A stretch of DNA of 64,000 bases, from positions 6,468,001 to 6,532,000 of the forward strand of contig NZ_CP080531.1 of assembly GCF_024746835.1 (NCBI RefSeq). Direction: 5' to 3'. The position numbers were made by a program, and so were the translations under genes. Positions 52,700 through 61,818 of this stretch are shown one piece after another; the first letter of the stretch is position 1, and each line of letters starts with the position of its first letter. The stretch comes from Mesorhizobium sp. AR02. GTDB taxonomy: Bacteria > Pseudomonadota > Alphaproteobacteria > Rhizobiales > Rhizobiaceae. Below the pieces are notes generated by a model, which worked only from the letters and a program-made list of their open reading frames with translations, did not search any database and was not told the origin of the DNA.

Positions 52700-53482
52700 A
52701 TGGCTCTGCCTGATTTCAGCATGCGCCAGCTTTTGGAAGCTGGCATTCACTTCGGCCACCAGACCCACCGCTGGAACCCGAAGATGGCGCCCTACATCTA
52801 TGGCGCCCGCAACAACATCCACATCATCGACCTCTCGCAGACGGTGCCTTTGCTGCACCAGGCGCTGAAGCAGGTGTCCGACACCGTTGCCAAGGGCGGC
52901 CGCGTGCTGTTCGTCGGCACCAAGCGCCAGGCGTCCGACATCGTCGCCGATGCGGCACAGCGTTCGGCTCAGTACTATGTCAATTCGCGTTGGCTCGGCG
53001 GCATGCTGACCAACTGGAAGACGATCTCGAATTCGATCCAGCGCCTGCGCAAGCTCGACGAGATGCTGGCCGGTGAGGCCCAGGGCCTCACCAAGAAGGA
53101 GCGCCTGAACCTCGATCGCGAGCGCGAGAAACTGGACAAGGCGCTGGGCGGCATCAAGGACATGGGCTCGACGCCCGACCTGATGTTCGTGATCGACACC
53201 AACAAGGAAGCGATCGCCATCCTCGAGGCCAAGCGCCTCGGCATCCCGGTCGTCGCCATCATCGATTCGAACTGCGACCCGGACAAGATCGACTTCCCGA
53301 TCCCCGGCAATGACGACGCGGCCCGCGCCATCCAGCTCTATTGCGACCTGGTCGCCAAGGCTGCGATCGACGGCATCGCCCGTCAGCAGGGCGCGCTCGG
53401 CGTCGATATCGGCGCTTCGGTCGAAGCTCCGGTCGAGCCTGCGCTCGATCCGGCTCCGGCTTCGGAAGCCCCCGAGGCTTGA
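52700..53482 (+). CDS. rpsB: 30S ribosomal protein S2
   Basis: S2 is a late-assembling small-subunit protein. The 260-residue protein has the hallmarks '[22 protein letters not shown]', '[14 protein letters not shown]', '[18 protein letters not shown]', '[12 protein letters not shown]' and '[24 protein letters not shown]'. It is a little longer than E. coli S2 (241), with an Ala/Glu/Pro-rich C-terminus. GGAAAGGAAAATAAG precedes the ATG. tsf follows, the standard order. Confidence 0.98.
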   Translation: MALPDFSMRQLLEAGIHFGHQTHRWNPKMAPYIYGARNNIHIIDLSQTVPLLHQALKQVSDTVAKGGRVLFVGTKRQASDIVADAAQRSAQYYVNSRWLGGMLTNWKTISNSIQRLRKLDEMLAGEAQGLTKKERLNLDREREKLDKALGGIKDMGSTPDLMFVIDTNKEAIAILEAKRLGIPVVAIIDSNCDPDKIDFPIPGNDDAARAIQLYCDLVAKAAIDGIARQQGALGVDIGASVEAPVEPALDPAPASEAPEA

Positions 53483-53487
53483 TAATC

Positions 53488-53514
53488 GAAGGCCGGTTTG
53501 CGGCCTTCATCTTT
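53488..53514 (+). terminator. Hairpin between rpsB and tsf
   Basis: GAAGGCC (53488-53494) pairs with GGCCTTC (53502-53508), followed by ATCTTTC. It is a weak terminator-like or attenuator hairpin that could set a lower level for tsf than rpsB. Confidence 0.5.
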
Positions 53515-53592
53515 CTCATATTTTGGCCCGCTAAACAGACGCACTGTCGAGATTCGATGGTGCGTCGGTGCATTTAAAACAAAGAGGCGACA

Positions 53593-54513
53593 ATGAGCAT
53601 TTCGGCTGCACAGGTCAAAGAACTCCGCGACTTGACCGGCGCGGGCATGATGGACTGCAAGGCGGCGTTGAACGAGACCAACGGCAACATGGAAGAGGCC
53701 GTCGACTGGCTGCGCAAGAAGGGCATCTCCAAGGCTGACAAGAAGGCCGGCCGCACTGCCGCCGAAGGCCTGATTGGCGTCGATGCCGGCGTCCGCGAGG
53801 CTGCCATTGTCGAGGTTAACTCCGAGACTGACTTTGTCGCCCGCAACGAGCAGTTTCAGGAGCTCGTCCGCAACATTGCCAAGGTGGCGCTCGCCTATGG
53901 CACGACCGAAGCGGTGGCTGCCGCCAAATATCCCGGTTCGGACAAGTCTGTTACCGAGGTGATCAAGGACGCTGTCGGCACCATCGGCGAGAACATCAGC
54001 TTCCGCCGCTCGGCGAAGCTCACGGTGCCGCATGGCGCCGTGGCGACCTATGTCCATAATTCGGTCGCCGACAACCTCGGCAAGCTCGGCGTGCTGGTCG
54101 CGATCGAGACCACGGGCAATGAACATGCCGCCAACGCCTTTGCCCGCCAGGTCGCCATGCATGTCGCCGCCACCAACCCGCTGGCGCTGACGGCGGAGCA
54201 GATCGATCCGGCAGCGGTCGAGCGCGAGAAGGCGATCTTCTCCGATCAGGCGCGCCAGTCAGGCAAGCCGGAAGCGATCATCGAAAAGATGGTCGAGGGC
54301 CGCCTGCGCAAGTTCTATGAAGAAGTCGTGCTGCTCAAGCAGGCCTTCGTGCTCAATCCCGACATCACCGTCGAGAAGGCGCTAAAGGATGCCGAAAAGG
54401 AGATCGGCGCGCCGGCCAAGATCACCGTCTATCTGCGCTTCGCGCTCGGCGAAGGCATCGAAAAGGAGGCGACCGATTTCGCGGCGGAAGTCGCGGCGGC
54501 GGTCAAGAAGTAA
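53593..54513 (+). CDS. tsf: Elongation factor Ts
   Basis: EF-Ts exchanges GDP on EF-Tu. The 306-residue protein has the N-terminal UBA-like domain '[21 protein letters not shown]' and the EF-Tu-binding '[14 protein letters not shown]' motif at about residues 76-88, with the usual core and a coiled-coil insert. CAAAGAGGCGACA precedes the ATG. It belongs to the rpsB-tsf unit. A hairpin at 54546-54575 inside the convergent neighbour may end its transcript. Confidence 0.98.
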   Translation: MSISAAQVKELRDLTGAGMMDCKAALNETNGNMEEAVDWLRKKGISKADKKAGRTAAEGLIGVDAGVREAAIVEVNSETDFVARNEQFQELVRNIAKVALAYGTTEAVAAAKYPGSDKSVTEVIKDAVGTIGENISFRRSAKLTVPHGAVATYVHNSVADNLGKLGVLVAIETTGNEHAANAFARQVAMHVAATNPLALTAEQIDPAAVEREKAIFSDQARQSGKPEAIIEKMVEGRLRKFYEEVVLLKQAFVLNPDITVEKALKDAEKEIGAPAKITVYLRFALGEGIEKEATDFAAEVAAAVKK

Positions 54514-54526
54514 GCTTCCTACTGCC

Positions 54527-55462
54527 TTATTCCGACAATTTTTTTCGGCCGGATGTTCGCAGGGATGTCCGGCCGATTTCTTGTGCGGTGTCGATAAAGG
54601 CCCGCAGTTTCGGCGCCATCGCCGCCCGGCGTGGAAAGTAGAGGAACAGGCCAGGTTCCTCGATTGCCGATTGCGGCAGGACCTGCACGAGCCGGCCGGC
54701 TGCAAGGTCCGCACGTGCCAGCGGCTCGAACATGTGGGCGAGGCCTACTCCGGCAAGCGCCAGGTCAATCGCGGCGAGTGAATCCGTGACGATGACCGTG
54801 CCCTTCGTCTCCACAACGACATCCTTGCCGTCTTCGGTCAGATCCCAGCGATGGAGCGCACCGGAGCGGACCAACCGGTAACCGATGCAATTGTGGTTGG
54901 CGAGATCGGCCACGCTGCGCGGACGGCCATGCCGGCCGATATAGGTGGGAGAGGCGACGATGACCGCCTTGAACGGCAGCGTCAGCCGGACAGTGACCAT
55001 GTCTTGCGCAATCATTTCGCCCAGCCGGATGCCGGCATCGAAACCCTCGCCGACAATGTCGATCAGCCCCTGGTCCGTAAGCAATTCAATTGTCACATCC
55101 GGATAGCGTTCCGCCATCGCGGCGACCATGGGCGTCACGGCCAGAGGAATGGCGATGTTGGGAACGTTGAGCCTGAGCAGGCCCGAAGGCCGGCCCTTGA
55201 TGGCGCGGATGCGGTCCATCCGCTTGGCAATGTCCTGAAGGGCAGGGGTCGCCGTCTCCACCAGCGCCTTGCCGGCTTCCGTCAGCGAAACGCTGCGCGT
55301 CGTGCGCGCAAACAGCGGCTGACCAATGCGCTCTTCGACAAGGCGCACCGCATGGCTGACGGCGGACGGACTCATACCGAGTTCGGCTGCGGCAAGCGCA
55401 AAGCCGCCGCGCCGGGCAACGGCAATGACGACAGGCAGATGGGTGAGCAGATCCCGGTCCAT
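54527..55462 (-). CDS. LysR-family transcriptional regulator
   Basis: A 311-residue LysR protein with the N-terminal winged helix ('LLTHLPVVIAVARRGGFALAAAELGMSPSAVSHAVR' region, helix-turn-helix about residues 18-37) and a C-terminal periplasmic-binding-protein-like sensor ('LRLNVPNIAIPLAVTPMVAAM', 'FDAGIRLGEMIAQDMVTVRL', 'GVGLAHMFEPLA'). It is divergent from the NTF2-like and aldo-keto reductase genes, and probably controls them, as is common for this layout. Its 3' end lies 13 bases from tsf. Confidence 0.93.
   Translation of the reverse strand: MDRDLLTHLPVVIAVARRGGFALAAAELGMSPSAVSHAVRLVEERIGQPLFARTTRSVSLTEAGKALVETATPALQDIAKRMDRIRAIKGRPSGLLRLNVPNIAIPLAVTPMVAAMAERYPDVTIELLTDQGLIDIVGEGFDAGIRLGEMIAQDMVTVRLTLPFKAVIVASPTYIGRHGRPRSVADLANHNCIGYRLVRSGALHRWDLTEDGKDVVVETKGTVIVTDSLAAIDLALAGVGLAHMFEPLARADLAAGRLVQVLPQSAIEEPGLFLYFPRRAAMAPKLRAFIDTAQEIGRTSLRTSGRKKLSE
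54546..54575 (+). terminator. Possible tsf terminator inside the LysR gene end
   Basis: CGGCCGGA (54546-54553) and TCCGGCCG (54568-54575) form a perfect 8-base stem followed by ATTTCTTG. It lies 33 bases after tsf and within the last codons of the convergent regulator gene. The T-run is short. Confidence 0.4.
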
Positions 55463-55578
55463 TCATGCATGATATCGCATAGTCTTTGCGAACAATGCAA
55501 TCTTATCGATGCCAAGGCAGCGGTCCACATTGTCGCCAACACATCGGCAATCGGCTGATGGCATCAAGGAGAAGAGAC

Positions 55579-56106
55579 ATGAACGCGTTGAAACACGTGA
55601 CATTCGCGGCAGGCATGGCGCTGGCGCCGATCGATGCCGGCGGGGCGGAGCCATCCGGCTGGCAAGCGCTCGCGGACGAACGCGCGGTCATCCGTATTGC
55701 CGATGCCATCGACCGCGCCGTCGACGCCCAGGACTGGAAACTGGCGCGCAGCTATTTCGCGGATCGGGTTACCGCCGATTTCAGCAGCCTGTCCGGGCAG
55801 CCCGCGGCCAACATCGCCTCCGACGATCTGATCGGCGCCTGGGCCGGTAACCTCAAGGACAGTAAGACAAGCTTGCATCTGCGCACAAATCACCAGGTCG
55901 TCATCGAGGCGGACGCGGCGACTGTCTTGTCGAACGGCTATGCCTGGAACCGGATGGAAGGCAATGGCGACCCGCTTTGGGAAGTCTGGGGCACCTATGA
56001 GCATCACCTGACACGCTCCGCCGCCGGCTGGAAGGTCGACGGCTTCGCGTTCCGCATGACGCACGAGCGCGGCAACCTTTGGGTCAAGGCAACCCCTGGC
56101 CAATGA
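55579..56106 (+). CDS. NTF2/SnoaL-like protein
   Basis: A 175-residue protein of the SnoaL/NTF2 cone-fold superfamily. It begins 'MNALKHVTFAAGMALAPIDAGGAEP', a weak signal-peptide-like segment, then 'ADERAVIRIADAIDRAVDAQDW', 'SYFADRVTADFSSLSG' and 'TYEHHLTRSAAGWKVDGF', the usual cone-fold pattern. Members bind small ligands or act as isomerases; the substrate is unknown. CAAGGAGAAGAGAC precedes the ATG. It lies 37 bases before the aldo-keto reductase and divergent from the LysR gene. Confidence 0.8.
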   Translation: MNALKHVTFAAGMALAPIDAGGAEPSGWQALADERAVIRIADAIDRAVDAQDWKLARSYFADRVTADFSSLSGQPAANIASDDLIGAWAGNLKDSKTSLHLRTNHQVVIEADAATVLSNGYAWNRMEGNGDPLWEVWGTYEHHLTRSAAGWKVDGFAFRMTHERGNLWVKATPGQ

Positions 56107-56143
56107 TGCGGCAGCATTCATTATCAAGCATTGGAAGACGATC

Positions 56144-57253
56144 ATGACCATGACCTATTACACTCTCGGCAACAGCGGCCTCAGGGTCAGCCGGCTGGCG
56201 CTGGGCACGATGACTTTCGGCAAGGAATGGGGCTGGGGAGCCGACAGGGATACAGCCCGCGCGATGTTCGACGCCTATGTCGAGGCAGGCGGCAATTTCT
56301 TCGACACGGCGGACCTCTACACCGGGGGCACCGCCGAAGCCTGGCTTGGCGAATTCATCGCCGAGCGGGGCTTACGCGACACCGCGGTGATCGCCAGCAA
56401 ATTCACCATGAACATGCAGCCCGGCAATCCGAATGCCGGCGGCAATGGCCGCAAGAACATCATGCGGGCGATAGACGCGTCACTGAAGCGGTTAGGCACC
56501 GACTATATCGATCTCTATCTCATGCATGTGTGGGATGGGCTGACGCCGGCCGAAGAGGTCATGCGCACGCTGGATGACCTGGTGCGGATGGGCAAGGTGC
56601 GCCATGTCGGCCTGTCCGATGTGCCGGCCTGGTATGCGGGGCGGGCACAGGCGATCGCCGAGCTGCGCGGATATGAGCCGGTTTCGGCCTTGCAACTCGA
56701 ATACTCGCTGGCCGAACGCGCGATCGAGAACGAGTTCGTGCCGTTCGGCACGCGCCACGGCGCCGGCATCATGGTGTGGAGCCCGCTCGCCAGCGGGCTG
56801 CTCAGTGGCAAGTATCGGCCGGCCGAGGCCGGAAATGCGGGTCGGCTCGACGGTTTTCGCAATTCGACGCATCCGGGCTTCCAGAAATTCACGGACCGCA
56901 ACTGGGCCATCGTGGCCGAACTCGAGAAGGTCGCATCCGAGCTCGGCCGCAGCATGCCGCAGGTCGCGCTCAACTGGGTGGCGACGCAGCCGGGGATCGC
57001 CACCGTCATCCTCGGTGCAACGACGCTCAGCCAGATCAAGGATAATCTTGGCGCGCTGGACTTCGAGATTCCGGCGGGGCTCCACGAGCGGCTGGATTCG
57101 GTCAGCAGAACGCCGGTGCCGTTCCCCTATTCCTATTTCGGGCAGCAGATACAGGCGCGCGTCACCGGCGGTGCTGCAACCGGCGACAAGCCCTCCGGCT
57201 ATGCGTTGCCGGTGCTTATAGAGGGCTTGCCGGCCAGCGTGTCCACCAACTGA
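56144..57253 (+). CDS. Aldo/keto reductase
   Basis: A 369-residue NADPH-type TIM-barrel reductase of the YajO/Tas-like group (COG0667). Hallmarks are 'MTYYTLGNSGLRVSRLALGTMTFG', 'FFDTADLYTGGTAEAWLGEF' (catalytic Asp-Tyr), 'VIASKFTMN' (catalytic Lys), 'LYLMHVWDGLTP' (catalytic His), 'VRHVGLSDVPAW' and 'PGIATVILGATTLSQIKDNL'. It likely reduces aldehydes or ketones. It is cotranscribed with the NTF2-like gene, probably under the divergent LysR. ATG 56150 is an alternative start. Confidence 0.92.
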   Translation: MTMTYYTLGNSGLRVSRLALGTMTFGKEWGWGADRDTARAMFDAYVEAGGNFFDTADLYTGGTAEAWLGEFIAERGLRDTAVIASKFTMNMQPGNPNAGGNGRKNIMRAIDASLKRLGTDYIDLYLMHVWDGLTPAEEVMRTLDDLVRMGKVRHVGLSDVPAWYAGRAQAIAELRGYEPVSALQLEYSLAERAIENEFVPFGTRHGAGIMVWSPLASGLLSGKYRPAEAGNAGRLDGFRNSTHPGFQKFTDRNWAIVAELEKVASELGRSMPQVALNWVATQPGIATVILGATTLSQIKDNLGALDFEIPAGLHERLDSVSRTPVPFPYSYFGQQIQARVTGGAATGDKPSGYALPVLIEGLPASVSTN

Positions 57254-57395
57254 TCCATCGGGCAGGATTGCCACAATTTGCCGGTCGGGCGCCGCGTGAC
57301 ATCGCGGCGCCCTTCGTGTATCGGAACCCAGTGTTTTGGGATGGCGCCTGCGCGAATGCCTGCCCGGATACCACATGCAAAATGACGAGGACCAG

Positions 57396-58118
57396 ATGAC
57401 GGTGAAGCCCCTCTACCGACGTGTCTTGTTGAAAGCGTCGGGCGAAGCGTTGATGGGCGAACAGCATTTCGGCATCGATGTCTCGGTCGTGGATCGCATC
57501 GCCGCCGACATCGCCGAGGCCCGCGCGCTGGGCATCGAGGTCGGCGTCGTCATCGGCGGCGGCAATATCTTCCGCGGCGTGGCTGTGGCCTCCAAGGGCG
57601 GGGACCGCGTCACCGGCGACCACATGGGCATGCTTGCGACGGTCATCAACTCGCTGGCGCTGCGCACCTCGCTGAACAAGATCGGCGTCGACGCCGTGGT
57701 GCTGTCCGCGATCGCCATGCCAGAGCTGTGCGAAAGCTTTTCGCAGCGCCAGGCCACCGCCTACATGAACCAGGGCAAGGTGGTGATCTTTGCCGGCGGC
57801 ACTGGCAATCCGTTCTTCACCACTGATTCGGCCGCGGCACTGCGCGCGGCCGAAATCGGTGCCGATGCGCTGTTCAAGGGCACGCAGGTCGATGGCGTCT
57901 ATTCGGCCGATCCGAAAAAGGACCCGAATGCGACGCGTTTCGAGCGCATAAGCCATGCCGAAGTCATAAATCGCGGCCTTTCCATCATGGATACGGCAGC
58001 GATTGCACTTGCGCGCGAAAACAACATTCCGATAATCGTTTATTCGATCCACGAAAAAGGTGGTTTCGGCGATATTCTGAGGGGCGGCGGCCGCTGCACG
58101 GTCGTCGCGGACGAATGA
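57396..58118 (+). CDS. pyrH: UMP kinase
   Basis: PyrH makes UDP from UMP. The 240-residue hexameric amino-acid-kinase-fold protein has 'YRRVLLKASGEALMG', 'GVVIGGGNIFRG', 'DHMGMLATVINSLAL', 'FAGGTGNPFFTTDSAAALRAAEI' (quoted in parts) and 'KGTQVDGVYSADPKKDPNA'. The ATG at 57396 has GAGGACCAG upstream and gives the family N-terminus; ATG 57375 would add seven residues. frr follows, the standard order. Confidence 0.97.
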   Translation: MTVKPLYRRVLLKASGEALMGEQHFGIDVSVVDRIAADIAEARALGIEVGVVIGGGNIFRGVAVASKGGDRVTGDHMGMLATVINSLALRTSLNKIGVDAVVLSAIAMPELCESFSQRQATAYMNQGKVVIFAGGTGNPFFTTDSAAALRAAEIGADALFKGTQVDGVYSADPKKDPNATRFERISHAEVINRGLSIMDTAAIALARENNIPIIVYSIHEKGGFGDILRGGGRCTVVADE

Positions 58119-58124
58119 TCCGGG

Positions 58125-58168
58125 GCCTGATCCCTACAAGAGGGAAACCGGCTTTTCGAAAATCAGGC
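58125..58168. repeat. Short palindromic element between pyrH and frr
   Basis: GCCTGAT (58125-58131) and ATCAGGC (58162-58168) flank a region with GGGAAACCGGCTTTTCGAAA, similar to the inner part of the element after tgt (GAAACCGGTTTTC). It looks like a decayed member of the same dispersed family. Confidence 0.55.
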
Positions 58169-58227
58169 TCGAACGGGGCGTTGCCCCGAAGCAGTGAACC
58201 CGCGGCAGACGGGTCGAGGAGACTAAG

Positions 58228-58782
58228 ATGAGTGGTGAGTACGACGATCTCAAGCGGCGCATGGATGGGGCAATCGCCGCGTTCAAGCATGACCTGGCTT
58301 CGCTGCGGACCGGTCGCGCCTCCAGCAATCTGCTCGATGCCATCCAGGTGCAGGCCTATGGCACCACCATGCCGATCAATCAGGTTGCCAACGTCACGGT
58401 GCCGGAGCCGCGCATGATCTCGGTGTCGATCTGGGACAAGTCGATGGTCGGCGCCGTCGACCGCGCCATCCGCGAGTCCAATCTGGGCTTCAACCCGATC
58501 GTCGATGGCACCAATCTCAGGATTCCGCTGCCGGAGCTCAACGAGCAGCGCCGCAAGGAACTGGTCAAGATTTCGCATGGCTACGCCGAGAACGCCCGCG
58601 TCGCCGCGCGCCATGTGCGCCGTGACGGCATGGACTTCCTGAAGAAGGCTGAGAAGGACGGCGCGATCAGCGAGGACGATCAGCGCAAGCGTTCGGACCA
58701 GGTCCAGAAGCTTACCGACGAAACGATCAGCACCATCGATCATCTGCTTTCCGACAAGGAAGCTGAAATCATGCAGGTTTAG
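58228..58782 (+). CDS. frr: Ribosome recycling factor
   Basis: RRF splits post-termination ribosomes with EF-G. The 184-residue protein has '[23 protein letters not shown]', '[19 protein letters not shown]' and the C-terminal '[22 protein letters not shown]', all typical. GAGGAGACTAAG precedes the ATG. It lies 109 bases after pyrH with a decayed repeat between, and 32 bases before uppS. Confidence 0.97.
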   Translation: MSGEYDDLKRRMDGAIAAFKHDLASLRTGRASSNLLDAIQVQAYGTTMPINQVANVTVPEPRMISVSIWDKSMVGAVDRAIRESNLGFNPIVDGTNLRIPLPELNEQRRKELVKISHGYAENARVAARHVRRDGMDFLKKAEKDGAISEDDQRKRSDQVQKLTDETISTIDHLLSDKEAEIMQV

Positions 58783-58814
58783 GGTTGGCCGCCGGCTGAC
58801 CCGAAAGCGAGATC

Positions 58815-59549
58815 ATGACAACGCCCGCGCATGTCGCGATCATCATGGATGGAAATGGACGCTGGGCCAAAGCGCGCGGCATGCCGAGGCTTGCCGGTCA
58901 TCGCGCCGGCGTCGAGGCACTGCGCAAGACGGTGCGCGCGGCACCGGATCTCGGCATCTCCTTCCTGACCGTCTACGCATTCTCGTCGGAGAACTGGTCG
59001 CGGCCGAAGTCCGAAGTCAGCGACCTGATGGGGCTGTTGAAGCTGTTCATCCGCCGTGACCTGGCCGACCTGCACCAGAGCGGCGTGCGGGTCAGGATCA
59101 TCGGCGACAGGGCAGGGCTGCAGGCGGACATCAGAGGGCTGCTCGACGAGGCCGAATCGCTCACATCAGGCAACGAAGCGCTGACGCTGGTGATTGCATT
59201 CAACTATGGCGGGCGCGACGAGATCGTTCGCACGGCGCGCAAACTCGCTTCGGCCGTGGCGCGCGGCGAAATCAATGCCGAAGCGATATCAGCCGAAAGC
59301 TTTGCCAGCTGTCTCGACACGCAAGGCATTCCCGATCCGGAGCTGGTCATACGCACCAGCGGCGAGCTTCGCCTGTCCAACTTCCTGTTGTGGCAGGCCG
59401 CCTACGCCGAACTCGTCTTCCTGCCTTGCTATTGGCCAGACTTCAGCCGCGAGCACCTTGCCGAGGCGTTGCGCGAATTTGCCGGCCGTGAGCGCCGTTT
59501 CGGCGGATTAGGCCCGCAAGACGTCGCCTCGCGGCCGGCCGCGGGATGA
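58815..59549 (+). CDS. uppS: Undecaprenyl diphosphate synthase (isoprenyl transferase)
   Basis: UppS makes the C55 undecaprenyl diphosphate carrier from farnesyl and isopentenyl diphosphate for cell-wall and polysaccharide synthesis. The 244-residue cis-prenyltransferase has '[17 protein letters not shown]' (catalytic Asp), 'HRAGVEAL', '[11 protein letters not shown]', '[14 protein letters not shown]' and '[24 protein letters not shown]'-type C-terminus. It overlaps cdsA by four bases (ATGA), so the two are coupled. Confidence 0.97.
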   Translation: MTTPAHVAIIMDGNGRWAKARGMPRLAGHRAGVEALRKTVRAAPDLGISFLTVYAFSSENWSRPKSEVSDLMGLLKLFIRRDLADLHQSGVRVRIIGDRAGLQADIRGLLDEAESLTSGNEALTLVIAFNYGGRDEIVRTARKLASAVARGEINAEAISAESFASCLDTQGIPDPELVIRTSGELRLSNFLLWQAAYAELVFLPCYWPDFSREHLAEALREFAGRERRFGGLGPQDVASRPAAG

Positions 59550-60361
59550 GCAACCTTCAGCTCCGCGTCATTTCAGCGGTCGTGCTTGCCGTCATCGCTC
59601 TTGGCCTGACCTGGCTTGGCGGCCTGCCTTTCCGACTGCTGTGTGCAGCCATGTCGGCGATGATCTTTTATGAGTGGACACGCATGTCGCGGCCAGTCGC
59701 GGCCAATGGGCTGGGCTTCCTGCCCGAGGCGCTGGTCGTCGTTTTCATCGGTGCCTTGATTGCCGGGCTTCCTGCCTTCTGGCTGCTGCTGCTTGTCGTG
59801 ATTCTGATTGCCGCAACGGCGCTGGCCGCCCGGGTTCGCAAGACCGGGCAATGGGAGGCGAGCGGTCTTGCCTACGCCAGCGTATCCGGCCTGTCGCTTG
59901 CCCTGCTGCGCGATGGCGACCATTCGGGCCTCGTCGCCATCCTGTTCCTGTTCGCGGTCGTCTGGGCGACCGACATTTTTGCCTATTTCGTCGGGCGCGC
60001 CGTCGGCGGCCCCAAACTGGCGCCATCGATTTCGCCGGGCAAGACGCGCAGTGGCGCCCTCGGCGGCGCTGTCGGTGGCGTTGTCGCCGGGGTTATGCTG
60101 GCAGCTGCTGCCGGTGCCGGCAATCTGGCCTTGCTTGGCCTTGTGGCGCTTGTGCTTTCAATCGTCGCCCAGGTTGGCGACTTGTTCGAATCCTGGGTCA
60201 AACGGCGGCATGGCCGCAAGGATTCGGGCGTGCTCATTCCAGGCCATGGTGGCGTCATGGACCGTGTCGACGGGCTTGTCGCGGCAGCGCTCGCCCTATA
60301 CGTCATTGGCTGGATTTCGGCGGGCGCCGATCATCCGGCACAGGGGCTGTTTCCGATTTGA
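59546..60361 (+). CDS. cdsA: Phosphatidate cytidylyltransferase
   Basis: CdsA makes CDP-diacylglycerol, the branch point of phospholipids, in the inner membrane. The 271-residue protein has about seven membrane helices and the C-terminal family signature '[16 protein letters not shown]' and '[28 protein letters not shown]' (split region, with the Asp-Arg pair). In many alphaproteobacteria dxr follows; here it does not, and rseP starts about 100 bases later. Confidence 0.97.
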   Translation: MSNLQLRVISAVVLAVIALGLTWLGGLPFRLLCAAMSAMIFYEWTRMSRPVAANGLGFLPEALVVVFIGALIAGLPAFWLLLLVVILIAATALAARVRKTGQWEASGLAYASVSGLSLALLRDGDHSGLVAILFLFAVVWATDIFAYFVGRAVGGPKLAPSISPGKTRSGALGGAVGGVVAGVMLAAAAGAGNLALLGLVALVLSIVAQVGDLFESWVKRRHGRKDSGVLIPGHGGVMDRVDGLVAAALALYVIGWISAGADHPAQGLFPI

Positions 60362-60458
60362 ATGATGTCGTTCCACGATCTGATGTGGGCGCGCCTTGGA
60401 TTCGCCTGGATTGCTGTCACAGTCACGGCGCGGCAGCGGAAGAATTTGAGGGCATGAG

Positions 60459-61601
60459 TTGAACGGGATTCTTCACGCGATTTTCAGCACGGACGGCTTG
60501 CTGCTCGGCACACTCGTGCCGTTCCTCTTCGTGCTGACCGTGGTGGTGTTCGTCCACGAAATGGGCCACTACCTCGTCGGCCGCTGGTGCGGCATCGGGG
60601 TCAGGGCCTTCTCGATCGGTTTCGGTCCCGAACTCATCGGCTTCAACGACAGCCATGGCACGCGTTGGAAGCTCTGCGCCATACCTCTTGGCGGTTATGT
60701 CAAATTTGTCGGCGATATGAACGCCACCTCCAGCCAGCCCACGTCGGATGATCTGGAAACGCTGACCGACGATGAGCGCAAGGTTGCCTTCCACACCCAG
60801 GCGATCTGGAAGCGCGCGGCGACGGTGGCGGCCGGGCCTTTGTTCAATTTCCTGCTGACGATCGTTGTCTTCTCTGTCCTGTTTGCCTCCTATGGGCGTT
60901 ATGTCGCGGAGCCCATGGTGGCGGAAGTTACGGCAGACAGCCCCGCGGCGAAGGCGGGCATCCTGCCTGGCGACCGATTCGCCAGCGTCGACGGCAGCAA
61001 GGTTGAAACCTTTGGCGATGTGCAGCGGCTGGTCTCGGGCCGCGCCGGCGATACGATCACCTTTGTCATGCTGCGCGATGGCAAGGAAGTCACGGTGACC
61101 GCGACCCCGCAGCTGATGGAGCAGCAAGACGCGCTCGGCAACAAGGTCAAGGTGGCCGTGATCGGCGTCGTCAACAACAAGGAACTCGGCCAGCCCCGTC
61201 TCATCAGCTACACCCCGGTCGGGGCCGTTGCGGCGGCAGTCGAGGAAACCGGCCACGTCATCGAGCGCACCGGCCAGTTCTTGCAGCGTTTCGCCGTCGG
61301 GCGCGAGGACAAATGCCAGTTGGGCGGTCCGGTCAAGATCGCCGACATGGCCGGCAAGGCGGCCAAACTGGGTTTCGAATGGCTGGTACAGCTCGTCGCG
61401 CTGTTGTCCGTCGGCATCGGTATTCTAAACCTTTTGCCGATTCCCCCCCTCGACGGCGGCCATCTCTTGTTCTACGGGGTGGAGGCCGTCATCCGCCGGC
61501 CGGCGTCGGAACGGATGATGGAAATGGCCTATCGGGCCGGTCTGCTTCTGGTCTTGTGCTTCATGGGTTTCGTGTTCTGGAACGATCTGTTTGGATGCTG
61601 A
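60459..61601 (+). CDS. rseP: RIP metalloprotease RseP/MmpA
   Basis: A site-2-type membrane protease that cuts membrane-embedded regulators, such as anti-sigma factors. The 380-residue protein has the zinc motif 'VFVHEMGHYLVGRWCGIGV', then membrane helices, a PDZ domain ('VAEVTADSPAAKAGILPGDRFASVDGS' in parts), and the C-terminal 'LLPIPPLDGGHLLFY' with the third metal ligand. The start is TTG 60459, since TGAGGG lies upstream and no ATG is available before the conserved sequence. It precedes bamA, as is usual. Confidence 0.94.
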   Translation: MNGILHAIFSTDGLLLGTLVPFLFVLTVVVFVHEMGHYLVGRWCGIGVRAFSIGFGPELIGFNDSHGTRWKLCAIPLGGYVKFVGDMNATSSQPTSDDLETLTDDERKVAFHTQAIWKRAATVAAGPLFNFLLTIVVFSVLFASYGRYVAEPMVAEVTADSPAAKAGILPGDRFASVDGSKVETFGDVQRLVSGRAGDTITFVMLRDGKEVTVTATPQLMEQQDALGNKVKVAVIGVVNNKELGQPRLISYTPVGAVAAAVEETGHVIERTGQFLQRFAVGREDKCQLGGPVKIADMAGKAAKLGFEWLVQLVALLSVGIGILNLLPIPPLDGGHLLFYGVEAVIRRPASERMMEMAYRAGLLLVLCFMGFVFWNDLFGC

Positions 61602-61721
61602 AATCATGAAGAAATTTGGCCTGCGCATGGTCGATGTTGAGACGCCGTTTACCATGCACGGGGATATGAGTGACGCGAAAGCCACGCACCAGGGTTAAGT
61701 AAATACAAATTAACCAGAAGC

Positions 61722-61750
61722 CTTGCGTGTAGGGAAAATCCGGTTAATAC
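61722..61750 (+). promoter_or_regulatory. Candidate bamA promoter
   Basis: CTTGCG (61722-61727), 17 bases, TAATAC (61745-61750) fits a housekeeping promoter. Transcription would start near 61757, about 62 bases before the bamA ATG. The gap 61602-61818 contains no convincing gene. Confidence 0.5.
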
Positions 61751-61818
61751 GGTAGGGGAAATTACCGCACGTCCGGTTTTCTCGCCGTGGGGACTACGAG
61801 AAAAGGTTATTAAGCCCG

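Noticed and set aside
61606..61698. 30-residue frame between rseP and bamA (MKKFGLRMVDVE...)
   Set aside because: No ribosome site, and only the start near the rseP stop speaks for it; kept as unlikely.
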